Assembly (NCBI GenBank): GCA_011389935.1
Contig: JAABTJ010000006.1
Coordinates: forward strand, 1 to 64,000
Source of the DNA: Desulfobacteraceae bacterium
GTDB lineage: Bacteria > Desulfobacterota > Desulfobacteria > Desulfobacterales > Desulfosalsimonadaceae
DNA length: 64,000 nucleotides
Reading direction: 5' to 3'
The notes below the pieces were generated by a model. The model was not told the origin of the DNA. It searched no databases and was given only the letters and a program-made list of their open reading frames with translations. Shown in pieces: positions 27,981 to 36,750 of this stretch. Position numbers and translations under genes: made by a program. How positions within the stretch are numbered: position 1 is the first letter of the stretch; each line of letters starts with the position of its first letter.

Positions 27981-28844
27981 CTACGCCCCGCTTTTTGAAA
28001 GCCGGTCGCGGAGCTCATCGGACTCGTATTTTTCCTGGCGCAGGGTCAGGTCCAGGTTGGTCATCAGGCCGCCGTGCTCTTTTGCCTCGCTGTCGGCAGC
28101 CAGCCCTTCATGGATTTCGATGGTTTTGCGGACATCTTCCAGCCCGTTGGATATGGCCTCGGACAGGGAGCCCGCCAGAATGATCCTGCCGGTGGTCAGC
28201 CGGGGAGTCATCCCGTTTTCCGCGATTTCTTCGGCGCTGTGGGCCAGCTGCTTCATCTTGGTCATGGAAAAGTCCATGCGCTGCCACGCCGGCTCGCCTT
28301 TTGACTGGAATACCCATGCATCCCTTATGCTCTGGAGCATCTGGCGGTATTTGGCCGTAACGCTTTGCTGGATCCTTTCCACCAGGGCTTCGGAGAGTTC
28401 ATTTTCTTCACCGGGAAGCCCGCTTGCCTCGTCGCTGGAAAGTTTGTCCAGGATTTTTTTGAATTTCAACGCGTGATAGTCGGATTCCCAGGACTCCCGG
28501 AACAGCACCCGCCGGATATGGGGGTCGTCGACCATGTCCGCTTCCTCTTCATAATGGGGAACCAGTTTTTTCTCGTAGTCGATGTAGGACTGGAAAATAG
28601 TCGCACGGTTCGTGGGGTCGTGGGGATAGGGGGCGGGCGTCATGTTTGGTTCGCCGCCGAGCTTTCCGATGATCATGCCCAGCCAGTGCATGTGCCACAT
28701 TTCCTCCCGCGCCCTTGACAGCAGGCTTGCGCCAATGGACGTGTCCTCCCCTTCCAGGTAGCTGTGGGTCATGTAGCGGATAATGGCCGCATGTTCATCG
28801 GCAAGATCCCGGTTGAGCATTTGGATCAGTTTTTCTTTTTCCAT
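27981..28844 (-). CDS. Ferritin-like protein with two four-helix modules
   Basis: The N-terminal half (about 1-140) resembles bacterioferritin/ferritin-like di-iron proteins: Glu17 in ADEHAAIIRYM, the ExxH helix AREEMWHMHWLG, and a third/fourth helix region RESWESDYHALKF. The second half (about 150-260) repeats the helix pattern, with KMKQLAHSAEEIAENGMTPR mirroring the first module's EEMWHMHWLGMIIGKLGG. Its first helix has Lys where the ligand Glu is expected, so it may not bind iron. The length is 287 residues, roughly double a minimal ferritin-like domain. The start is preceded by AGGAG. The role may be iron storage or oxidative-stress handling. Confidence 0.65.
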   Translation of the reverse strand: MEKEKLIQMLNRDLADEHAAIIRYMTHSYLEGEDTSIGASLLSRAREEMWHMHWLGMIIGKLGGEPNMTPAPYPHDPTNRATIFQSYIDYEKKLVPHYEEEADMVDDPHIRRVLFRESWESDYHALKFKKILDKLSSDEASGLPGEENELSEALVERIQQSVTAKYRQMLQSIRDAWVFQSKGEPAWQRMDFSMTKMKQLAHSAEEIAENGMTPRLTTGRIILAGSLSEAISNGLEDVRKTIEIHEGLAADSEAKEHGGLMTNLDLTLRQEKYESDELRDRLSKSGA

Positions 28845-29072
28845 TGTCGTCTCCTTATCGTTATCGGTTCACGGATGCATTGTTTGGCATAACAAGTGTA
28901 AACATAATCGCAATTTTTTGAAAAATCCATCGATAAACAAGGGGCAAAGGGTAGATTTTCTCCTCCGCCCCGCAACCGCTTTTTTCTTGCCGAGCGGTCT
29001 TCAATCTATTATACCCTTGCAGTATACAGATAGCACCATATTCCGATAATACCGGAAAAAAGGGAGTGCGGA

Positions 29073-29927
29073 GTGAAACGAATCGGTTTGTATGTAAAAA
29101 ACGACCGTGCGGCAAATGAGAAGACCGACGCATTCGAGGTCTGGCTGCACGAGAGGGGCATTGACGTTTTCAGGCAGAAAGCCTTTGAAACCCATATTTT
29201 TGATAAAGACAACCACCTGCCCGGCGCTCCCGCCGATCTTTCGTGCGTCTTCGTCATTGGCGGGGACGGCACCTTCCTGAGTGCATCCCGGTGGATCGGG
29301 GATGCTCCCATACCGATTATCGGCGTTAAATTCGGGGATGTGGGTTTTCTGGCGGAAATATCCGAAGATGCATTGCTTGAAACCGCTGAGGCGGTCATCG
29401 CCGGTAATTACAACATAGGATCACGCACGCGGCTGAAAGCCCGCATCATTCGAAACGGAGAAATCTTTGTCGAAGAAACCGTGCTCAACGATGTGGTGAT
29501 CAACAAGACCGCCCTGGCGCGCCTGGCAAATATCAGGACCTACATTGACGATCATTATTTGACCACGTACCGGAGCGACGGTTTGATCGTCTCGACGCCG
29601 ACCGGCTCCACGGCGTATTCTCTGGCCGCGGGCGGCCCCGTGGTGCATCCGGCAGTGGAAGGGATCATTATTACCCCCATATGCCCCTTCACCCTCACCA
29701 ACCGGCCCCTGATCGTACCGAATCACGTTGTCATCAAAACGTTTCTGGACGAAAAGGAAACGGACATGGTGGTGACCTTCGACGGGCAGGAAGGCCTGGA
29801 GATATGCCCCGGCGATATCCTGGCAATTGAAAAAAGCCCTTATCCGGTACACCTGATTACCCTGCCGGGGCAGAATTACTTCGATATTCTCAAGGCCAAG
29901 CTGCGGTGGAGCGGCGGACGGATCTGA
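29073..29927 (+). CDS. nadK: NAD kinase
   Basis: NadK phosphorylates NAD+ to NADP+ using ATP or polyphosphate. The diagnostic motifs are [10 protein letters not shown] (about residue 67) and [15 protein letters not shown] (about residue 176), with NDVVINK between them. The length of 284 residues is normal. It converges with the VWA-domain gene with no intergenic gap, and no terminator was seen between them. Confidence 0.96.
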   Translation: MKRIGLYVKNDRAANEKTDAFEVWLHERGIDVFRQKAFETHIFDKDNHLPGAPADLSCVFVIGGDGTFLSASRWIGDAPIPIIGVKFGDVGFLAEISEDALLETAEAVIAGNYNIGSRTRLKARIIRNGEIFVEETVLNDVVINKTALARLANIRTYIDDHYLTTYRSDGLIVSTPTGSTAYSLAAGGPVVHPAVEGIIITPICPFTLTNRPLIVPNHVVIKTFLDEKETDMVVTFDGQEGLEICPGDILAIEKSPYPVHLITLPGQNYFDILKAKLRWSGGRI

Positions 29928-31304
29928 TTACAGAACCAGGTCCTCCACAAAATCCACCAGCTGGTTCAGGTTCCGGCACGGCCGGAGTTCATGGCAGTAT
30001 GCCTTGTACGTGTTGATTTCGCTGTCGCCGGTATGCCAGAAATCTTCCGGTTCGGGATTGAGCCAGATAATGCGGCGGCATTTTTCCCGGATATCCGCGA
30101 GGATTTCTTCCCTGGGGTTGTGGTAGTTGGACCGGCCGTCTCCGACGATGATCACGGTCGTTCGTTTGTTGACAAGGTGCATGTGGTTGCGCCGGAATTG
30201 CTGAAAAACCTCGCCGTAGTCCGTAAGGGCCCCGAATTCGATTTTCCTGCTCGACAATATCTTTTCAACCGCCCTGTCCGCCTCGTGTTTTTCAAAAATC
30301 TCCGTAATATCTGTGGTGGCGGAAATAAAGGCGAAACTGTGCACCGCGGAAAAACAGTCCTGCATGGAATAGAGCATGTTGAGCATGAACCGTGCGGCGG
30401 ACCATACCGAGCCGGATACGTCGCACAGGGCGACGATTTTGGCTTTTTTAAGAGGTCTCTGCCGATACTTGATCTCGATGGGGATTCCTTGGAAGCGGCC
30501 GGAATGGCGCAGGGTTTTTTTCACGTCCAGGTATCGGCGGCTTCCGGCGGCGTAGCGGCGCCCCATACGGTCCCGCAGCTTGCGGACCAGTTTTTTGATG
30601 ATCTCCTGCATCTGCAGAATTTCCGCGGGGGAAAGCGCGGCAAAGGAGCGCTCCCCGATGTCCTTGAAATGGGTTTCGTTTGAACGGACCTTTTTCAGGG
30701 CATCATTGTTCGGCCGGTTGTCTTCGGTCAGCATTTTGTAGGCGCGGTCCAGGCGGCCCAAAAGGCGCTCGGCGGTCGGACCGCCGGCCGGGTCGGCGCC
30801 CGAACCGGTGCTCGCCTGCCCGATCGCCCCTTTCAGCGCATTGATGCGAAGCATGACCGCAAGCCTGCCGGAAAGCTGCCCCAGGTTGGATTTCAGTGCC
30901 GGGGAGCGGTATTCCTCCCGGTTTTCCAGGTTGTACATTTCCTGGAGGAACGCAGCAGGATCCCCCTGGAGAAAATCAATCAGGGCCTGGTCCACGGGCT
31001 CATGAAGATCCTCATTTTCCCTGAGCGTTGCAATGATTTGCCGAAGTTCATCGTTTTGTCCGCCCTTCGGATCACATGCGATGCTTGTCTGCATTTCGTG
31101 GAAAAAAAGATGGTAGAGGCGGTCGAAATTGCCCTGGTCCCGGCGGCTTTTGGCGAAATTGGCCTTCAGGGCCGCTTTGAAGCCGGCTTCATCCGAAAAA
31201 TCGATCCATTGGAGGTGGGTCATGGCGTCGATGACTTCCGAGGTGGAAACCCGCAAATTGCCCGATCGGCAGACGGCGGCAAATTTCAGGAGCAAATGCA
31301 TCAT
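29928..31304 (-). CDS. VWA (CoxE-like) domain protein
   Basis: This cytosolic protein has a C-terminal von Willebrand A domain with MIDAS motif DVSGSVW, preceded by a long helical N-terminal region. CoxE-like proteins pair with MoxR-type ATPases as metal-insertion or complex-assembly factors; CoxD/CoxE mature CO dehydrogenase in aerobes. The cognate AAA+ gene lies 17 bp upstream, so the two surely form a unit. No CO dehydrogenase or other client gene is nearby, so the target is unknown. The length is 458 residues; two adjacent ATGs make the exact start ambiguous by one codon. Confidence 0.85.
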   Translation of the reverse strand: MMHLLLKFAAVCRSGNLRVSTSEVIDAMTHLQWIDFSDEAGFKAALKANFAKSRRDQGNFDRLYHLFFHEMQTSIACDPKGGQNDELRQIIATLRENEDLHEPVDQALIDFLQGDPAAFLQEMYNLENREEYRSPALKSNLGQLSGRLAVMLRINALKGAIGQASTGSGADPAGGPTAERLLGRLDRAYKMLTEDNRPNNDALKKVRSNETHFKDIGERSFAALSPAEILQMQEIIKKLVRKLRDRMGRRYAAGSRRYLDVKKTLRHSGRFQGIPIEIKYRQRPLKKAKIVALCDVSGSVWSAARFMLNMLYSMQDCFSAVHSFAFISATTDITEIFEKHEADRAVEKILSSRKIEFGALTDYGEVFQQFRRNHMHLVNKRTTVIIVGDGRSNYHNPREEILADIREKCRRIIWLNPEPEDFWHTGDSEINTYKAYCHELRPCRNLNQLVDFVEDLVL

Positions 31305-31320
31305 GGGGTTGCACGTGGGA

Positions 31321-32229
31321 TTAATTTAATATTCGGTCCATGGACGCCTTTACCATGTCCGCGTCGCTTCTGTACTTGCAGATCACGTTGATGGTATCGG
31401 ACATGGCTTCACGCGTGATCTCGTCGATCCGGAGCACGGCCAGCGCCTGGGCCCAGTCGATGGTCTCGGAGATGCAGGGGCGCTTTTTGAGGTCGAGTTC
31501 CCGGATGCGGTTGATGACGGCGATCATCTTATCCGCAAGGCGCTTTTCGATTCCCGGCAGCTTCAGGCGGATGATTTTCGCTTCCAGGGCCGGTTCGGGG
31601 TAGTCGATGTACAGGTGGAGGCAGCGCCTTTTGAGGGCGTCTGACATATCGCGGTAATTGTTGGACGTGAGCACCACCATGGGGATGTGTTTGGCCTTGC
31701 GGATGCCCAGCTCCGGAATGGAGACCTGGAATTCGCTTAACAGCTCCAGAAGAAACGCCTCGAATTCCGGGTCCGCCTTGTCGATCTCGTCGATGAGCAG
31801 GACCGTGGGGTCGTCGGCGGATATGGCCTGCAAAAGGGGGCGGGCAAGGAGGAAACGCTCCGAAAAAAAGGCGTCTTCCTGGTCTGCGATCCGTTCCACG
31901 GCATCGGCGATCGTGTCGGCCCCGGAGATGAGGTCGTTGATTTTCTCCTTGATCATCTGCGTATACAGCAGCTGCTTGGCATATTCCCACTCGTAAAGCG
32001 CTTTTGCTTCATCGAGTCCCTCGTAGCACTGCAGCCGGATTTTGTGGCGGTTCATGCACGTGGAAAGGGCCCGTGCCAGCTCGGTTTTCCCCGAGCCCGC
32101 AGGCCCTTCCACCAGGATCGGCTTGTTCCCGGCCGCCGCCAGAAAGACCACCGTGGCGATCTCTCTTGAGGCGATATACCCGGCTTTTTCCAACCGCTTC
32201 ATGACATCTTCGATGCTTTCAAATTCCAT
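31321..32229 (-). CDS. MoxR-family AAA+ ATPase
   Basis: This 302-residue AAA+ ATPase has Walker A GPAGSGKTELA, Walker B LLIDEIDKAD and a sensor block VLTSNNYRDMSDALKRRC, all typical of the MoxR/CoxD group. MoxR proteins act as chaperones with VWA partners; here the VWA gene follows directly. The gene starts about 35 bp from the large palindrome cluster upstream, so its promoter lies within or next to that structured DNA. Confidence 0.9.
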   Translation of the reverse strand: MEFESIEDVMKRLEKAGYIASREIATVVFLAAAGNKPILVEGPAGSGKTELARALSTCMNRHKIRLQCYEGLDEAKALYEWEYAKQLLYTQMIKEKINDLISGADTIADAVERIADQEDAFFSERFLLARPLLQAISADDPTVLLIDEIDKADPEFEAFLLELLSEFQVSIPELGIRKAKHIPMVVLTSNNYRDMSDALKRRCLHLYIDYPEPALEAKIIRLKLPGIEKRLADKMIAVINRIRELDLKKRPCISETIDWAQALAVLRIDEITREAMSDTINVICKYRSDADMVKASMDRILN

Positions 32230-32267
32230 GGCGCATCCTTGTTTTCGCTTTTTTTATTTATTCGGTT

Positions 32268-32461
32268 CAATTTCATTCGGGTAGCCCCCGGTGCTGCCCT
32301 TGGCAACCGGGAGGGCTTGGGACAGCTCTATGGCTCGCTCCGACGCGCCCTGCGATAAACGGCCAGGCCGCAGGTCGCATGTCTGCGCTTCGCCAAGAGC
32401 TGTCACCAAGCCCTCCCGATGTTGCTCACGGGCAGCACCGGGGGCCACCCGAATGAAATTG
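32268..32461. repeat. Giant palindrome E1 (194 bp) with conserved core
   Basis: The arms of about 60 bp are nearly perfectly complementary. The left arm begins CAATTTCATTCGGGTAGCCC and the right arm ends with the reverse complement of a sequence differing at only a few sites. They surround a structured core (32325-32401) that opens AGCTCTATGGCTCGCTCCGA and closes CGCTTCGCCAAGAGCT. The core recurs, inverted, inside palindrome E2. No convincing protein is encoded on either strand. Confidence 0.85.
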
Positions 32462-32635
32462 GCCAATTTTATAAAGCAAGCCATTCACATTTTGCCTTAA
32501 AACGGATTTTACCGGTGTAATCAAACCAGATGATCCATTCTAAATGGTTTCGGCGGCAGTGAACCTCCGGTATTATCCGTTTGCTTTCGAAATTACGAAA
32601 TGTTGTCCTTCTATGAAAAAAATGATCATAATGAC

Positions 32636-32827
32636 CAACTTTCCGGTCGGGTCGGGGGTGTTGTCCGCAGCAACAATTGCAGGGGGTTGCGGATAGCTCT
32701 TGGCGAAGCGCAGACAGGCGCCCTGTGGCCCGGCCGTTCATCACAGGGCGCGTCGGAGCGAGCCATAGAGATATCCGCGTTCTCCTGCAGTTGCCAGGAC
32801 AATACCCCCGACCCGACCGGAAAGTTG
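32636..32827. repeat. Giant palindrome E2 (192 bp) with the same core, inverted
   Basis: The arms begin CAACTTTCCGGTCGGGTCGG and end with the complementary CCGACCCGACCGGAAAGTTG. The core (32695-32772) is about 90% identical to the E1 core in reverse orientation. The arms share no recognisable sequence with the E1 arms, yet pair over a similar length. Between E1 and E2 lie 174 bp of A+T-rich sequence in which I see no gene. Confidence 0.85.
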
Positions 32828-32840
32828 AACCATACCATTA

Positions 32841-32998
32841 TTGACGACTTCGCAAAAAGTCCAATATCTGCGTTACGTACAATTTTTGAAGGATCTCACG
32901 TACGGCTAAGTACGCTCAATTCTTCAAAAATTGCACGCGCCTTGATCTTGAGCTTTTTTCAAAGCCGTCTGAGTACGACTTTTTACAAGAGCATCATT
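32841..32998. repeat. Dispersed palindromic repeat, copy B
   Basis: This is the cleanest copy of the ~155-bp repeat. It shows TTGACGACTTCGCAAAAAGT, box CCAATATCTGCGTT, inner arm ACAATTTTTGAAGGA, terminal hairpin CACGTACGGCTAAGTACG, right inner arm TTCTTCAAAAATTGCACG, box GCCTTGATCTTGA and an outer arm ending near GACTTTTTACAAG. It begins 13 bp after palindrome E2 and ends 2 bp before the aldolase stop codon. Confidence 0.88.
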
Positions 32999-33000
32999 AA

Positions 33001-34164
33001 TTATGCGCCCAGCTGCTTCAAGCGCTCAAAATATTCCTCCCGGCAGGCCTGCTCGATTTGGACCATGTTCGCCAGGGCGTCGTTGAAGTCGGTTTTTGCG
33101 GCCGTGAACACGCCGTGGCCGAAAACAATGGCGGATTTTCCTCCTTTTATCACCCCCGGAACCGTTGTGTAAAGGCCGAAAGGACCCCCCCCGGTTTCTC
33201 CGGGCACGATGGGAACATCGCAGACGCTTCGCGCATGGGGGCATGTCCTGTGGCAATTCCCCCTGTGGTCGCAGTCGATGTGGCAATCCATGGACATGAT
33301 GACCGAAAACAAGGGGTGCCCGTGCAATACCCCCTTGGCATCCGCGGTGCGTACGATTTCCAGGTGGGCGGGATACTCCGAGGACGGTCTTTGGCCGGTG
33401 CATTCGGGATCATCCAAGGGGCATGCTGCGATATCCTCTTCCAGGTGGTCCAGGAAGCTGCCGGTGTTGCTGATATAAAGCGTGTTGTCGACGCGAAAGG
33501 AAATATTGCCGAAAATTGCGTCAACAAGACCCGAAGAGACGATCCGTTTGCCGGCTTCGATCATGGCGGCGCGCGCTTTTTCCGGCGTGTCGATGGGAGC
33601 GGGTGCAAGGCCGCCGGCAAATACGGGGGGAGGGGGCAGGTTTTTTCGGGCCTGCTGAAATACGATTTGCTGGTCGGCGGCAATGTGGCGGTTATGGGCA
33701 TCTTTCAGAAAATCGCTGAAAAATTTTACAAAACAGGCGAAGCAGGCGGCGGCAAAATGGACATAGGCCTCGGACGGGCCGGTTTTCCCAAGGGAGACGA
33801 TGCCATGCCCCCGAATGATCGAACATTTTCGTTCCCGAAGGTGTCTGTACAGGGCATCGGCGGAGAAGCGGTCAGCTACCGGTAGATCTACCAGAAATGT
33901 CCGCGTCTCGGAATCATCCGGAAAAACAGCCCCGGATGCATTAGCAGCCAGGTACTCGATAATGGTGCGGTACGGCTCTGCAGGAGGGGCAAACAAAAGG
34001 GTGTTTGCGCAAAGGCGATCTGCAAGTTCGGACAGTATCAATATTTTTCCGTTTTCCCCGTGCCGCCGGTGCGTTTCCCCGGCAATGCCGAAGAGGGCTT
34101 TTTTATACGGCACCAGCCGGCTGTCGTATAATTTTTTTTCGTATGTACCGATTTTTTCGTCCAT
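33001..34164 (-). CDS. Two-domain class II aldolase/adducin family protein
   Basis: The protein has two class II aldolase-like modules in tandem (about residues 1-175 and 195-387), where most family members have one. Metal-binding His pairs appear as RGHGIVS in the first module and HGHPLFS then FGHGVFT in the second. The second module carries a cysteine-rich insertion at about residues 291-317 (MDCHIDCDHRGNC and further Cys), which could bind a metal or cluster. The start at 34164 seems better than 34203. Family members act on sugar phosphates or similar aldols. It stands alone, with repeat copy B immediately downstream. Confidence 0.8.
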   Translation of the reverse strand: MDEKIGTYEKKLYDSRLVPYKKALFGIAGETHRRHGENGKILILSELADRLCANTLLFAPPAEPYRTIIEYLAANASGAVFPDDSETRTFLVDLPVADRFSADALYRHLRERKCSIIRGHGIVSLGKTGPSEAYVHFAAACFACFVKFFSDFLKDAHNRHIAADQQIVFQQARKNLPPPPVFAGGLAPAPIDTPEKARAAMIEAGKRIVSSGLVDAIFGNISFRVDNTLYISNTGSFLDHLEEDIAACPLDDPECTGQRPSSEYPAHLEIVRTADAKGVLHGHPLFSVIMSMDCHIDCDHRGNCHRTCPHARSVCDVPIVPGETGGGPFGLYTTVPGVIKGGKSAIVFGHGVFTAAKTDFNDALANMVQIEQACREEYFERLKQLGA

Positions 34165-34401
34165 GATGAACCTTGAGTACCACCGCGGCATTATGCGCTG
34201 CAAGGGGAAAAATCTCCGGTTTGGTTACACATAACGTAAAGTTCTGGTTTTTGGACGGACACTATGTTATTTTCCTTGATATTCATCCATAATCGATATA
34301 AAAGACCAGATTGAGCGGAACTGGCCGAATATATAACATTTTTAACGGCCGTATCGGCTACGGGGGCGGCCGGAATTTAATGGTGCACGGAAAATGGGAG
34401 C

Positions 34402-35472
34402 ATGAAAAAAATGGATATCAGCATAACCCGATCAGCGTTTTTAAAAGCATTGCCGGATGGAAACGGGCTCAGCTTCGGGACCGTTTTTACCGACCACATG
34501 TTCAACATGGATTACTCCCCTGAAAAAGGCTGGCACAATTCAAGGATCGAGCCGTACGGCCCCATTACCATGGATCCGTCGACCATGGTGCTTCACTACG
34601 GGCAATCCATATTCGAGGGGCTCAAGGCGTTCAAGACCGATTCCGACGCCGTCAACCTGTTCCGTCCCGAAGAAAATTTCCGGCGGTTTAACCGCTCGGC
34701 CGAGAAAATGTGCATCCCCCGGATTGATGAAGCCTTCGCCCTGGACGCGCTGAAGCAGCTTTTGGCGGTTGAGAGGCGCTGGGTGCCGTTTGCGCCCGGC
34801 ACATCCTTGTATATCCGGCCGACCATTATCGCCATGGACCCGTTTCTGGGCGTGAGGGCATCCTACCAGTACCGGTTTTTTATTATCCTTTCTCCGGTTG
34901 GCCCATACTACAAGGAGGGATTTGATCCCGTAAAAATATGGGTGACGGAAAAATACGTCCGGGCTGTCCCCGGCGGTGTCGGGGACGTAAAAACCGCCGG
35001 CAATTACGCCGCCAGCCTGTGTGCCAGCGAAGAAGCCCACAAAAAGGGATACACACAGGTATTGTGGCTGGACGGCGTGGAGCGGCGATATGTCGAGGAA
35101 GTCGGCTCCATGAACATCTTTTTTGTGATCGATGACGAGATTATTACGCCGGCCCTTACCGGCAGCATACTGGCGGGCATCACCCGGGACACGGTTATCC
35201 GGCTTGCGGCCAGGTGGGGGAATCCCGTTACCCAGAGGCGCATCTCCATTGATGAAGTCATGGAAGCCCATGCGGCCGGAAAATTGCAGGAATGTTTCGG
35301 ATCCGGCACCGCTGCCGTTATTTCCCCGGTCGGTGAGATCAAGTACAAGGACACGGTTCTTCCCATCGGAAACGGCGAGGTCGGTATGTGGGCGAAACGG
35401 TTTTTCGACAGGATAACCGGTATCCAGTACGGCCGCGTAGAAGACCCGGAAGGATGGGTGGTGCCGTTGTAG
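34402..35472 (+). CDS. ilvE: Branched-chain amino acid aminotransferase
   Basis: This PLP enzyme interconverts Leu, Ile and Val with their 2-oxo acids. The 356-residue length and the N-terminal block TDHMFNMDYSPEKGWHNSRI identify the longer class of BCATs. The PLP lysine is Lys197 in GDVKTAGNYAASL, and FGSGTAAVISPV near residue 300 is the conserved cofactor-phosphate region. It is monocistronic and shares a terminator region with hsp20. Confidence 0.95.
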   Translation: MKKMDISITRSAFLKALPDGNGLSFGTVFTDHMFNMDYSPEKGWHNSRIEPYGPITMDPSTMVLHYGQSIFEGLKAFKTDSDAVNLFRPEENFRRFNRSAEKMCIPRIDEAFALDALKQLLAVERRWVPFAPGTSLYIRPTIIAMDPFLGVRASYQYRFFIILSPVGPYYKEGFDPVKIWVTEKYVRAVPGGVGDVKTAGNYAASLCASEEAHKKGYTQVLWLDGVERRYVEEVGSMNIFFVIDDEIITPALTGSILAGITRDTVIRLAARWGNPVTQRRISIDEVMEAHAAGKLQECFGSGTAAVISPVGEIKYKDTVLPIGNGEVGMWAKRFFDRITGIQYGRVEDPEGWVVPL

Positions 35473-35473
35473 C

Positions 35474-35507
35474 AAAAAAAAAGGTGGCGGAACCTGGTTC
35501 CGCCACC
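35474..35507 (-). terminator. Rho-independent terminator for the hsp20 gene
   Basis: An 11-bp perfect stem GGTGGCGGAAC / GTTCCGCCACC (35483-35493 / 35497-35507) has a 3-nt loop. It is followed in the minus direction by nine T (A9 at 35474-35482 on the plus strand). This is a textbook intrinsic terminator for hsp20, and the stem may also stop ilvE transcripts. Confidence 0.9.
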
Positions 35508-35525
35508 CCTTATCGGCGTAGTGCG

Positions 35526-35966
35526 TTACTTCACTTCGATTTTCTTTCTGGCGCTGTCTTCGGTTTTCGGAATTTTTACTTCCAGCATCCCGTCTTTGTA
35601 TGTGGCATCCACCTTGTCGGCGTCCATATTGTCGGGCAATGTAAATGACCGCTGGAATCTACCGTAAAACCGTTCGCTTCTGTAATAGTCGTCCCTGTGT
35701 ATGTTTTCCTCGTCTTTTCGTTCCCCGCTGATGGTCAGCACGTTGTTTTTCACATCAATGGAGATGTCTTCCTTTTTGACACCGGGAAGCTCCGCATTGA
35801 CCACAATGGCATTGTCCTTTTCATAGGTGTCCACCACGGGCCGCCAATCCATCAGGCCTATATCATCTCCGGCGCTGATTTCGGGGAACATGTCATCAAA
35901 AAGCCAGTTTACACGGTTTTGAAGCGTCGGTAAAGCCGCCCACGGATTTGTTCTTGCAAGTGCCAT
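35526..35966 (-). CDS. Small heat-shock protein, Hsp20/alpha-crystallin family
   Basis: This is an ATP-independent holdase that forms oligomers. The 146-residue protein has a short N-terminal arm, an alpha-crystallin domain (DTYEKDNAIVVNAELPGVKK through the GRFQRSFTLPDNMDADKVDA segment), and a C-terminal tail with the oligomerisation motif VKIPK. An ideal AGGAGG precedes the start. A promoter is likely in the A+T-rich stretch 35990-36040, but I cannot assign elements. Confidence 0.93.
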   Translation of the reverse strand: MALARTNPWAALPTLQNRVNWLFDDMFPEISAGDDIGLMDWRPVVDTYEKDNAIVVNAELPGVKKEDISIDVKNNVLTISGERKDEENIHRDDYYRSERFYGRFQRSFTLPDNMDADKVDATYKDGMLEVKIPKTEDSARKKIEVK

Positions 35967-36090
35967 AATAACACCTCCTTGTTTTAGGAATTTGTTATTA
36001 TATTAGCATCTTATTTGTCTATATCATAATCATCGCGCTCTTGATTTCAAGGGGTGGATGGAAAATTTTTTACAACGGATTTTCATCCGG

Positions 36091-36489
36091 TTAATGGCCG
36101 CTGCACTGGTGGGCCCGATCCTTGGCTCCGCAGGTATGTTCTGTTGAAAACTGTTGCAGGTTCCCCTGGATCAGGGAATCTACCGCATCTTTCACCGCCC
36201 GCGCCGGGCCGCCGTGGTAAACTTTTATGCCCACTTCATTAAACCCCATGAGCGGGCGCATGCCCATGCCGCCGGCGATCAACTTGTTTACGCCCTTGTC
36301 CGCCAGGTATCGGACGGGTGCCATGCACCCCCCCTGCTGGTGGGGGATGTTGGGAATCACGTCAACGTTTGTGATTTCGCCGTTGGATACCGAAATGAGC
36401 GTGTAGACCTCGCAATGACCGAAATGAGCGCCCAGGGGAGCGTCAAGCCCGCCGGGCTGGTTGGATGGGACAGCGATCAGTGTATTCAT
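36091..36489 (-). CDS. NifX/NifB-C-terminal-like (dinitrogenase iron-molybdenum cofactor binding) domain protein
   Basis: The 132-residue protein consists of one NifX-type domain: MNTLIAVPSNQPGGLDAPLGAHFGHC at the start, QQGGCMAPVRYLADKGVNKLIAGGMGMRP in the middle, and a Cys/His-containing tail (EHTCGAKDRAHQC). Such stand-alone proteins are common in sulfate reducers outside nitrogenase clusters and bind Fe-S or Mo-containing clusters. No nif genes are present here. AAGGAG lies before the start. The client pathway is unknown. Confidence 0.88.
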   Translation of the reverse strand: MNTLIAVPSNQPGGLDAPLGAHFGHCEVYTLISVSNGEITNVDVIPNIPHQQGGCMAPVRYLADKGVNKLIAGGMGMRPLMGFNEVGIKVYHGGPARAVKDAVDSLIQGNLQQFSTEHTCGAKDRAHQCSGH

Positions 36490-36750
36490 TGTTTCTCCTT
36501 TTTATAGGGCAACCGGTTAACGCTTGTTTTTTTATTCGGATGGCTTTTCAGAAGCCGTATATGAGCATATGAGCAAAAAAATAATGCCTGGAAGGCGCCA
36601 TGTCAACCCGTTTTTCCTCCCCGGCCGATTTTTATCTTTCCCCTCTCTTTTTGCCGGATACTTGAAAGTGACGTCCGGATGTATAATAATAGAAATATAA
36701 AGCCGTATAGTATACCCCATACCGCTGAGCCAGATTCAGGGATTTCTCAA

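Noticed and set aside
31321-32229. Assignment of the MoxR/VWA pair as CoxD/CoxE for CO dehydrogenase
   Set aside because: No CO dehydrogenase or molybdenum hydroxylase genes are nearby, so only the general MoxR-VWA role is supported.
32269-32770. Small ORFs (60-190 codons) inside the giant palindromes
   Set aside because: They occur on both strands because the sequence is self-complementary, and none has a recognisable domain or ribosome-binding site.
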